DNA of 64,000 bases from the NCBI GenBank assembly GCA_017562135.1, contig QEYB01000963.1:682001-746000 (forward strand), written 5' to 3'. This document shows, one piece after another, positions 38,196 through 54,505 of the stretch. Made by a program: the position numbers and the translations under genes. This DNA comes from Dipylidium caninum. Taxonomy: Eukaryota; Platyhelminthes; Cestoda; Cyclophyllidea; Dipylidiidae. Below the pieces are notes generated by a model. The model was given only the letters and a program-made list of their open reading frames with translations, was not told the DNA's origin and did no database searches. Every line of letters starts with the position of its first letter. Positions within the stretch are counted from its first letter, which is position 1.

Positions 38196-39497
38196 AAAAG
38201 CTTCGAAAATAGGAAAATTTTGTTGCTTTTACCCTTAAAAGGAGGATGTAAGACCCTGGTCCGAAAAAGGGGCATCGCGGAAGTGAACCTCTAGGTCAAT
38301 CAAGCATTAGCCTTGAGGGCTAACCTGTCGTTGTTCCCTCCGATGTGTTGAATTGTGGAGTGTAGACCGCAACTAGACCGTTTTCTTACGACCAATCCTA
38401 CGGGTTTCATACCAGAAACGTGGTGACTTAATGTCTTTAACTATAGGCTGCATCCAGATCGTTTCTCTTATTCAATGCCATCGTCGGCGGCTGTATATCA
38501 AGTAGCGCAAGGAATACGAAAACGCCCTATCACAAGCCTTAAATCTGTAAGAACGTATCCTGGCACTTCCGCTCACTTTCTTCATGTAGCAAATTTAGAG
38601 TGTAAATGCGGCAATGCACTTTACCTAAACTAATACCCCACAAGACCCAAAGTTTGTTCTCATTCCGAAGCTTCTAAATCTTCAAAAGGTTGAGTCCCCA
38701 AATTCACTAAGCCAAGCTCTAAGAAGAAAACGACTGAGATGACAGTGACTACTGCAAGTATCTTTATCAGTGTGTGTACTTCCAAACCAGAAGGCCTCAG
38801 TAATTGCAAGGGTGTTAATGACTCCATGCATCGTCAATTTACCTCCACAGCTTCACGATGTCATAGCCAGTCCTCTATATAAAATTAGTACAAACACAAT
38901 TGGACCATAATGTCACAGGTGACGACAACTTTCAGGCCCACCCAACTAAATGGGAATTTAACGAAGGGGAAATCGATTCAAAAGAAAGCTATCTCCACCT
39001 ACTTGGTATAAAACCAATACCATATACGAGTCCCTGTGACTAATCCGAGGAACTTTATAAAGCTGGAGAAAGTGTCATAATTACCCAATATCTATAAGTA
39101 AGGAAGCCTCTTTTTGCTGATCGGAGACAAATCCACGAACATCAAGAAGAGAAGAGAGAGAACGAGTAAAGGCAACTATTGATAACAAGTCAAAAACTTG
39201 CATATCCACTGGTGAAAAAATGTAAACGGAGTTTGTTCAATGCGAGAAGGTAGAAATTAGGAGTCACAGAGGAATGAGACCAGCCAAACAGAAACATTTG
39301 ATGTATTTTTGCAGATACGAACAATGGGGCTCAGCTTGAAATGTGTCCTAGAAAAGAAATTACACTGTTGAATAAATAAGGACACTAAAGAGTACCTCTT
39401 TGAGCTTACACAAACTTTAATTACAAAAACAAGTGTGGAAAAACAAAACGAGAATTCTCCGACTCTTAAAAGATAGAACTCCGTTTTACTCGTAATT
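38196..39497. other. Intergenic region between mS27 and the helical-protein gene
   Basis: A+T-rich 1.3 kb without a convincing open frame. It must hold the 5' flank of mS27, possibly a missing transit-peptide exon, and the 3' flank of the gene at 39498-40459. Confidence 0.5.
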
Positions 39498-40459
39498 TTA
39501 ACGAAGGAAATTTTCCAATCCCAAATAATCTGTGATGATCGGACATACTTTGTCAGAGGCGTCTTTCAAGGCGGTGATGAATGCAGATAAAAGCTGAGAA
39601 TTCTGAGCACAGATATCACGAAGTCTGCCGCATGAATGGCTGATAAATTCAAGTAATCTAGGGGTAGAAATAATGAAGTCATGGCTTATAAACATGAAAG
39701 TTACCACGAAAATACGTAGATAAATAATAAGGGTTGGATAAAATGCAAGCTGCTTTATTTATCTCTTCCGCGACGTGAACCTCTACAGAAATATAAGGTA
39801 TCAATCGCCACGGCTAATAATCTGAAACAAGGGTCTTTGTAAAGCAAAAGAATCAGAGCATATAACCTACATCCTATCGTCGGAACTAAATGCATCGACT
39901 ATCCATGATGTGAGCGTCCCTTTCGCAAAGTCAGTGTCAAATTCCAGGAGCTCTATGAGCAAAGAGACAAAAGCTGAGGGGTTGAGATTATAGCACCAGT
40001 CCATATATTCCATCACGGCACTTGAGGTGGAATTTTGGAGTTTTTCCCACAAATGAGAGGTTTCGATGAAGAAAGGAAGCCTCTTTAACGCAAAATTGCA
40101 CCTTAGCGATACGCGTAAAATCAGTTAAAAAATAGTTGATAAAATAATCCTTATCATTCTACCTCCGGAAAACAGGTATTAGTTTCGCGTTTGGGATTGT
40201 AGTCGATGTCTGTGACATCCAAAAGTGGAAAGAGTGATCGATGTGCCAGCAAAAACTCACGAAGTAAACTCTTCTCATTTTCAGAGAGTAATGCAAACTC
40301 CTGCAATTTGATTATATCAATGATAGGTACCTTCGAACAATTAGATATAAACGACTCCAAGTGCGATTTTTGAGCTGATGAAAGACTGAAATACGTTTGG
40401 AGTCGAAGATATTGCAGGGACTTTAGATAACAGAAAATAACACTCAATTGCGCTTCCAT
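39498..40459 (-). CDS. Unrecognised 222-residue helical protein
   Basis: I do not recognise this protein. Three exons join cleanly in phase: 40459-40163, 40082-39871 and 39657-39498 (80- and 213-nt introns), starting at MEAQLSVIF and ending at GLENFLR. The product is rich in Leu, Ser and Phe and looks entirely alpha-helical, with no signal peptide or transmembrane helix and no obvious catalytic motif. The second half, with repeated amphipathic blocks and a Trp at about residue 153, could be a HEAT- or ARM-like helical repeat fold. Phase agreement over both introns, codon use and a plausible start make a real gene likely. It lies head-to-tail with mS27 downstream and MAU2 upstream, all on the minus strand, but 1.3 to 1.5 kb apart, so nothing suggests co-transcription. 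Function is unknown. Confidence 0.65.
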
Positions 40460-41915
40460 CACCCAAGGGCAGTGGCACACAGAACGACGAGTCCACCGCT
40501 GAGTCCGGTACCGACCTTCAGACGTATAAATAGACGGATAAAAGAAGCAACATATTCTGTAAGGTTGGTGATCAAAGATAAAATACACACTAAAATAATT
40601 ATGTCACAGTTTATTACCATTTTTTGGTTATTACAAATACAGTGAATGTTGTATATAGTTTTTATGGGTAATATAGGAAATTTTGGAACTCTGGATTTAT
40701 TTCCACTTGGGTGCTGACATTTAACTCTTAAAGATTAGTTTCGGCTCTCTTTTATCGGATTACATACCTTGCATCACACACATTCTTAGACAGCTATGAT
40801 CCTCAAGTTGGGGTAGATTAAAGGAAGCTTCCTTCACATCAATAAATTCGTACACAACTTAAAAGACATATACTGCGTCACATTCCTCTTGCCTTTGTAA
40901 AATTGGACTGACGAAAGGGTAATTTGTTGGTGTGAAACAAGATTAAGTTTTTCGGAAAAATATTAAAGGATCCGCGCCCACCTATCGTATCGATTTATCT
41001 ACACTCTTCACAATTCCATTTAAAGAGAATGCGGCGTTCTACCGCCAGCGATATACCCTTAAACAGTCTTGTTCAGACTGTCCGAAAATAGATTACCATA
41101 AAAGACAGATGTCAAACAGATTTACATTCCCCTAGGATTTATATTTACTGAAGTTCCGAAATATCCCCAACTGTGTTAATTTTCACTATGACACAAAATA
41201 CCGAACTTCATTGCTATTCGCAGTATTCATAGCAGTCAACAGATTAGACTCCAAACACACCAAATCACCTCAACTAACCGCGTCATCAGTGACTTACTTC
41301 ACCTTCTTTGTTTGAGATGCATCCAGATTACTAACACTCGTCCCCACATTAGGGCATCACAACATAACCTAGACGGTTTCGTATCGGTAAAAAGACAGAT
41401 ACCGAAACTCGTTACCCCTGTCCAACACCCCCTCCTCATTCCTACAATACTTTCAACAGAACATGTAACCGACGTCCCTGATATTACTCCAAATGTGGCC
41501 CCTATACACGGTGGATGATCCAATCATCGTCTCGGGAATTAGTTAACCCAGTTACTTTCGACTTTTGGAAGGTGAGTAAGTCACCTGGACTCAAATTAAT
41601 ATAAAATTAAGTTTCATAATTTGACTTGCCTGAAGTGTCGTCAAAAGGGTACATACTCAACAAGGTGGAAAACAACGGACAGTGATAATTCTTACAAGTC
41701 AATAAGTAAAACACTTTGCATGATTAGTTAAACGATGAGATGTTGTAAATGACGGTTGTCCAAGCCCAATAAGACAATGCAACCCATGCGAGTGGCATAT
41801 CTGCGTGCCCGGTCCCACGTGCACTACTCAGGAGTCTGTGAACGTTGTGTAGTGTTTGGGGGTGTTCAGATCAATGTTAAAAATTATACCTGGTGTTCCA
41901 GTCTTCCTATTCCTA
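40460..41915. other. Intergenic region between the helical-protein gene and MAU2
   Basis: No gene is seen in this A+T-rich 1.5 kb. It holds the 5' flank of the gene at 39498-40459 and the 3' flank of MAU2. Two small overlapping open frames near 41.3-41.5 kb lie on opposite strands and look like chance. Confidence 0.5.
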
Positions 41916-44900
41916 TTACAAAGCTGACGTCGATGTGGTCTGTTCTGTCAGCCAACTGGGCAGCGGACCATCGAACCACTAAAAAAATAAGAAGAAAGTT
42001 TTTATATCTAATCGATCCAAAAGGGAAGATGAGACGAATTAATTAATTAAGCTTACGTTGATAAGGCTATGTTCAGGCGAACTGTTAGCCTGCATATGAT
42101 CATTAATGACCATCTTGGAGAATTGGTCATGCTCAGTAAACCAATGTCGTTCCTCATCGGCTATTCCCCGAATATTTGCAAGATCCTTCAGTAAAGTTGT
42201 AGCCCAAAGTTGAATGCCTATATCTGGAAGCTTCTTAGCAACCATTATAGCTTTCGTTATTAGGCTGTGAGCTTCCTGTGAAAGAAATTAAGGACCAATA
42301 AAATAAAGGGTTGTATTTGACAAAACGACTCCCGATATTTAGTATACGCACCGGAATATTGCGTTCGTTGAGGTTGATCTGGCCTAAGGTGATGTAGGCA
42401 GACGTGGAGAGGCGATTAAGCTCTTCCTCATGACTCAGACGAACGGTTTCACGGAAGTTTGCCTTGGCGTCCTGTAGATGACCTTCGATGAAGGCTTGGA
42501 ATCCTCGCACGTACGCCGCGGCTGCCCGGAGGCAGTAGCATCCTTCGAGGACTTGTAGACCCGAAGTGAAGACCTCCTTCACGATCATCTGATTGTACGA
42601 ACAAAACGATGACTCGTTTCACGCCAAGATGGGGCAATTAATCATACGGGTTATTGTTTGGACATCAAGCAAATTACCATGTTGATTTCTAGCATACATG
42701 CCTCCTAGGCAGCTAGAGAAGTTAATACATGTTTTAAACGAAATCCTCAAACAGCCTAGAAAATCCTCGAAAAAATACTATAACGTATAAGAAGCGATAA
42801 TGAAAGTTAATGATAAAGGGGTAAGTCTACACATAGAATTGGGGAACAATAGTCGACGAGTACATGTAGTGCTGTCAAATAATCAAATAATTTAGGAGCC
42901 ACTGTAACCCGTATAAGATACAGCACTCTCGTAATATAAGTGGCGAATGAGCAAATATAAACTCATTTTATCTCAACGGCGTCGTTGATCATCAGTGTTA
43001 TAATTTAAATTTAACGGGGCCAAAACTCGCCTCACAAGCTTTGATGTCATTTTTACGGATGTAAACAAGGGCAAGGTTGAGACAAATGAGGACGGAGAGA
43101 GAATCACGCGGTCCACCGGACAGCGTGGAGGCGAAGTCAGTGGCCGCCGCGCTGCCACCCAGGCTTTCACCTCCACTCGACCCAATTCCTCCAAGTCCCG
43201 CACCTTCCACAGGGCCTGACTCACTTACTGCGACGGAGGAGAGATGCGCCAGGCTAGTCGAAGTGGAAGAAGTCGATGCAGGACCAGTGCCCGGCACGCG
43301 TGCACTAATCCCTACTTGTGAAGTTGCTATGTACTGGAGAGATGATAAAAAATGGGTGTCGAGCAGCACTCGTGTTTTTGGCCAAACTATCCCAGGTAGG
43401 GTCCGTGATCACCAAAGTGAGATATAACATTTTTTAGTGGGATGACAAAAACACAAGAATGATAGAAAATAAATTTGACGACGGATAATAAATACCATTT
43501 GAAGACATACTTATGTATCAATGCCTTTGTTTGGTAGCCCAAAATAATGTTTTTTGTAACGATGCTTGTGGATCGAAGTTGAACAAAGTAGAGGGAGTGC
43601 GAAGAGGTATGCGAGCATAAATTTGGTGTCAAAAATTGTGATAGACACAAGAGCAACGGTACTCAGGCTCGTATGGAATTGTAGTGGTCCTCTCTCCCGC
43701 TAGCAGAATAAACTATTACTTGGGACACTCGTACAGGAGTGTTTGAAACAAATTGAGAAGCCTAGACAATTGGTACTCATAAAGTGAGTGATTATTTGTA
43801 CTCCATTGGCGGAGACTTAATCGTACCACCGAGTAAATATCTGACGAAATTAAATTCCAAGTCCCAAATCAAGTCGCAGTAATTACGTCACAATGGCACA
43901 AGCTAAATTGAAGTTTTCAAGGCTAGAGGTAACAGACAAAGTGGTAAAGGAAGGCCAAGTAAAAAAAAATTAGTGAACGAGAAGAGAAATGCATGACAAT
44001 AAATGTAGTCGATAGACGCAAAGTATGAAAAATTGCGAGTGTTCATGAACCAATAGAAATATTAATAAAGGAAGGTAACGATAGCCAGTGGAATTAAATG
44101 TAACGACAAAGTGATTGAACCACTATTGCGTAGGTAACAAGTCGTACAAAAACTAGTCGGAATATAACCCCTAGGAATGAAAATAGTAATGAAGATGGTT
44201 TGATCTCACCCTGAGCGCAAGTTTGAACTGCTCCTCAGCCTGATTCATGCAGTTCATAGACATGGCGTAGAGTCCAATGAGAGTATGTAGCTGTGGTCGT
44301 CGGCGATGCATGAGAGCAGGAGTGGCGTGGCACAATTTACAAGCAAGGCCCACACCCTCCACAGCCTTAGTTTTATCGCCCATTACCAGACGGCACATGA
44401 TTGTGTGCTCGAGGAGGCTCAGTTTGAAAACGGTAAGGAGAGGATTGGTATCGAAGTCTGAAAGGTTCTCAATCCTCGTGAAGGCCTTCTCAGCCGCATG
44501 TTGAGCTCGCTGTAGAGAGCCAGACTGCATATTCAACATTACAGTTATCAGGTAGATGAGGATAATTATGTACTCCCGTGGCATCCATTGGAAACGATCG
44601 ACTTCCTGAGTGGATGCAACATTCACTGTAAAGGAAATGACGGGCTTTCAATTGAATCACTGGGCGTCATTCAGTCCAACAAAGGAGTTTTGTAATAAGC
44701 AAATATCTGACAGGTATTACTATTGTGTAAATGAACAGTTTTACACAAATTCAAATAGCTGAATAAGAGTTAGATTAAATGATTAGCCGTCAACCCACTT
44801 TCCTCCATTGAAGCGAAGAATTGGATGCTTTGTTGCAACTGTCGAAGGATAGGATGAGCTGATTTGGCACGTCCGGCCAATAGAAACAGGGAAACATAAA

Positions 44901-45975
44901 TGATGAGGTAGAATAACCGAAGCGCTTCGCGTTGATAAACGGTTCCGTTCAGATTTTCAATCAAACGATTAGCCACAGTGAGAGTGTTAGTCACCTCGGG
45001 CAGCTGTCGGCTAGCCAACAATAGCTGCAAGTTGATGCAACAAATTGAAACACGTCGTTGTTAAAAACACATTCATTAAAATATACATGACACGGAGTTC
45101 AAAATTGTCAAGTATAGCGACACGATAGTAAAATATAAAACCACTCACCATACATTTACTGAGGAGGAACAAACCGCGAGTGTATTCCGAATTACGACTC
45201 TGTGCGAATTCAGACCCTTTGGCCAACAATTCACAAGCTGAATTAACGTCCCTATCAGCGACACAGGCTTGCTAGAAAAATAAGCCGTTAAGAACAATCA
45301 CGTAAGGGGTGGTGGTGAAGTAATACTTACAGCACGTTTTAGCAACAACCTGCAATGCCAATATGGATTATCTGGAGAGAACCGCATTGTGTCATTGAGA
45401 ATGCATGTGGCTTCGTAACGCTTGCCCTTCCTTTCAAAAAAATCGGCCAGCAAGTCAGCCGCTTCGAATTTGATTAGGTCGTCAGGAGCTCGCAAATGAG
45501 CTCCTAAAACACGTGCCTTGTCCAGATGCTGCTTGATTAAGTCGTCATTTTTGCTGTACATGAAAAGCAATTTGCCCAGTTGCAAGTGAGTACGAGCTTC
45601 GTAATTGACGGGCAATTTATAACAAAGGATAGCCTTAAGACAGTGTATTGCCAATCGAATGTTTGGTGGGCTCGATTTACGGAAATACTCAGCGAGACCA
45701 AGGAGAGCAATGTAGCATTCTTTAACCTGTTCAGGAGACAATTGTTGCGACTCCTGATTGGCAGGCCCACTAACAATTGTAACGCCCGTGGGAGATATGC
45801 GAGTCCTCATTAATAGAGGAGGCTGTGAAGAAGAATAACCTATAGAGGACGTGGGGGCTGACCGTTGTTGAACGGTGCTTGGTGCGGTGGCGGCTAAAGG
45901 CCAGTTACTTTGTGAAGGTATGGGAAGACCAGCACTACTGTTAACGGGATACAATTCGTTTCCACCAGGATGCAT
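41916..45975 (-). CDS. MAU2: MAU2 / SCC4, cohesin loader subunit
   Basis: TPR-type helical partner of NIPBL/SCC2 in the complex that loads cohesin onto chromatin. Exons in phase: 45975-45331, 45271-45149, 45024-44799, 44625-44210, 43333-43036, a tentative mini-exon 42777-42740, 42588-42352, 42275-42057 and 41978-41916, about 754 residues (human about 613). Family signatures: LGLAEYFRKSSPPNIRLAIH, EARTHLQLGKLL, NPYWHCRLLLKRA, NSEYTRGLFLLSK, PEHSLIN and the C-terminal WFDGPLPSW, where human has WTDGPPP. Two additions stand out: about 85 Ser/Pro-rich residues before the conserved start, and about 75 Ser/Gly/Thr-rich residues in exon 5 just before the conserved LALVYIRKND helix. A splice acceptor lies 6 nt before the ATG, so a 5' exon or a spliced leader is likely. 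The exon 5 end and the mini-exon are the weakest joins. Confidence 0.9.
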
Positions 45976-47205
45976 CAGGAACTATAAAGTGAAAAATTTT
46001 CCTCGGAAAGTAGTAAATGAAAATGGCAGAGATACTTATAACAATGACACAGCATCAAAATTAGTGCATTATGCCAATACTTCGAACAAAGCAAAACAAA
46101 AGCTACACACCTATAAATTAAGCGAAAAAAGTATTAGGACGAGGCCGTCGACCGACAGGGACGATTTAATACCGGACCCTTACGCCAAGTAGCAGCGGTT
46201 AAAAGGCCCGGATGGACGTTAAGGTGCAAAAACAAATGTGCGAAACAATTAGGCATATTTCATGTCAATCAATTTTGTACAATTAAATGCAATGTCTTAC
46301 CTTTCATTGCATACGTTGCGGATGTTATAGTGCTTGCCGGTATTTACATTACGACGGACAAAATGGGTGTTGTATTGCCCCAGCACATTCAGTGCATCGA
46401 GAATGCAAAAAAATTATTAACAAAATGAAAATAATGCTGGGATATGCAGCAGCGCTAGAATCAATACCGACTCACCGACAGCCGGTAAATAATATTTCAA
46501 AAATAGGTATAGCTGCTACCTTCCCCTTTTCAACGCTTCCCGATTTCTTTCATTTTGGTTACGATTTCCGAATACGAGGCCGCTATTATGAGTGAATATT
46601 TCCTTGAAAAGGCAACATCTTCCTTCGTAAATAATGGCACTTTCCTACCGTAGTGTGCAGTATGAGTCTAAACTTGTTTCCAAATGGGAATAAAAAAATA
46701 ATATACAGGAGACATCAAATACGTGGGCAATGTCACATAGTAGCAGGAGAATTTGGAGTACCATAACAAAAGCAAAAAACGTAATATCTCATCTATAACC
46801 TGCTAAGTTTATTTTCCTACGTTCCTTAGATTGCTTCCAATTTTTCTCCATGCCTTCAAACACATACGTATAAGAAAGGCATTTTGCGGTGAGCAGTATA
46901 TCTAAGATTTTTGGGGTATTTTCAATAGCTCTTTGAAAGACGGCTTTTTGCTTTACCTATTTGTGCTCGCATGTGGTATACAGATGATCATAGTATGGAA
47001 GCTTGTTACATATAAATTATAATGTGTGAGTCGTGTCCTACCAGAGAGAAATATATAATCAAACTTTATTTATTTATTATTGCTGAGTCCCGTTGGAGCG
47101 TCGCCATTACAAATCGTCACTTAAAAGAGTCATTTTAAACGTTTAAATGAGTGTACTGCAGCCTGGGCTTTTGATGCTTAATTCTTGTTCAGTATCCCGC
47201 GGAGT
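45976..47205. promoter_or_regulatory. Divergent upstream region between MAU2 and PAK
   Basis: 1.2 kb separate the start codons of MAU2 (minus) and the PAK gene (plus), so both promoters should lie here unless further 5' exons exist. Both sides end in splice acceptors: AG at 45983-45982 for MAU2 and AG at 47191-47192 for PAK. An open frame at 46287-46595 is cysteine-containing but unsupported. No TATA box can be assigned with confidence. Confidence 0.35.
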
Positions 47206-52777
<5,572 letters not shown>

Positions 52778-53496
52778 TGTCCACTCTGGCATCCTTCCCC
52801 AATCCTTTAATACTTGGGGTCGCCTTTGTCTCCATCACCACTAACCAAGACTATTTTTACATCCCGTGTGTTCCTGCACTTAAGCAGTTCACTTTCCTCC
52901 TTCCATACCATTCTATCCATGCTCCCCATCCAACACTACTATCCTAGCGTGCAATGGCGTTGTGATCTGGCCTGCTTCGATTTTGTGGCCGCCTGGAATT
53001 TAGCGTCACACGAAATTACACACACTGCACGGTGTATGTAATGTCAGCAGCACGCCTCTTCCTCTTTCCATCATCGTGTGGGCGCGCATGCCTGCCTGTG
53101 TGCGCATACTTGTCAGCCGAGTTACTCGTTTGGCGGTGTTCCCTCCTTCGACCCCGCCCTTCAAGTCCTCGCCACTCTTCAGACAACCACCTTCATCCAT
53201 CCAGCCAACTTTTTGTGTATTGTTGCGGTAGCACTGACATCACCATCTTATTCCATACATGTCATTCACAATACTTCCCTCCTCGTATATGCGCGCAGTT
53301 GCCCTATTTCCTCTCTTTTGCCCCAAACACAGCGTATTGCGTCTGCTTTTTACCTCACTGATAAGAGACGTATTTTAGTCCCGCCTCTTCCATTCACCTC
53401 TTTTCCCACTCTCTCACTATGTGACCGGGCACCGGCACCTTGTGCAGTGTGCTTTCAAAGGACTCTCTCTCTCTCTGTTTTGATTTTCATATGACT

Positions 53497-53502
53497 AATA
53501 AA
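53497..53502 (+). terminator. Possible PAK poly(A) signal AATAAA
   Basis: The canonical hexamer lies about 720 nt after the PAK stop codon, with no gene in between. The distance is long but acceptable for a 3' untranslated region. Nearer signals were not seen. Confidence 0.3.
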
Positions 53503-53710
53503 GCTGGCAAAGAAAGCATTCAGTTTATAAGCGATTAGAGATTAATCAACCGTTGCCACTTTAATCTCCTGGTTGTTTCGCACACAAAAACACACAAGCA
53601 CATGCTTAAAGACAAACTGCAAACCGCCACCAGTCTCCTGCAAAGCTAACGGAATGCGATTCTCGCTTCTCATTGGTCCGCGGCCTTTGCTTCTGCGTGC
53701 CTAGTGAAGG

Positions 53711-53727
53711 TGTGTGTGTGTGTGTGT
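53711..53727. repeat. GT dinucleotide repeat
   Basis: An uninterrupted alternating TG run in intergenic DNA. Confidence 0.85.
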
Positions 53728-54505
53728 ATTTACATTCATTGGAGCTGCTGACGCATCGTTCTGGTGGTAGTGACCAAGGGTAGACGTCTGTGGACGCAGT
53801 CTCCAAAGACGTTAACCCAATGAAAGGGTTAAATTGCCCCAACTCCTTGTTTCTTTTCTCAGGATACAGAGTCTGGCGTGCCTCACGATCCTCCAGAAAG
53901 CCTCTTTCGTATCGATGACTGCGTGGGTGGGACTGGAATGTCAACAGAAAAAAAAGACGTCATGCATCTTTGGTTGTTGTGTGCGCACGTGTATACACGT
54001 CCATGTTTCTCGGGTCATTGGGGAGGCCAGGGAGGATTGGGAAACAGTGAAATTAACGGGATCCTAACTGCGCGAACGAGTCGCCAGATAGGATCTCTTT
54101 ATGATTCGATTTGGCGCCGTTGAATTGTCGCTCCAAACGCCTGTGTTACCCTATTTGGAGAATCACATTCTGATTTTACACAAGGGAGTTGCTAAGTGTT
54201 TTCTTGGCGTTTCAATGTGCTTTAAGTGCACCTTGTTTTGCTTCTTAATCATCACCTAGTTAGAGCACTCAAATTATCTCAGAGAAGCAGAAGTCTGAGA
54301 GAAAGTTTGAGATTTTATAATAACAGACTGGCGTGCGAAGAGGGGAACAGACTTGGAATGCCATTTGGTCGTTGGTCAGAGCCTTGTCGCCCTGTCAGGG
54401 TGGATGTTGCGTCAACCTCACCGCCTAGCACACTTCCATCGATCCAATCAGCTGTTAGGGGGATTTGATTGACAGTACCCTGACGGAACACATCTTCGCG
54501 TGATC

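Larger units (their letters stand above)
52778..54505. other. Intergenic region between PAK and CFAP161
   Basis: This region holds the PAK 3' untranslated region and the CFAP161 promoter. Contents are a CT-rich stretch at about 53462-53477, a possible poly(A) signal at 53497-53502 and a GT repeat at 53711-53727. Open frames here are unconvincing. Confidence 0.5.

Noticed and set aside
39498..40459. Initial idea that these exons belong to NELF-B or to the mS27 gene
   Set aside because: They form a closed frame with their own start and stop. The resemblance to NELF-B was limited to a few residues, and mS27 is complete without them.
41299..41523. Candidate C-terminal exon of MAU2 (reads LDHPP)
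   Set aside because: No acceptor fits the phase. The exon at 41916-41978 gives the family's WxDGPxP ending with a strong acceptor and correct phase.
46287..46595. Cysteine-containing 102-codon frame between MAU2 and PAK
   Set aside because: Its start region lacks a good context, codon use is A+T-driven, and no family resemblance is seen.
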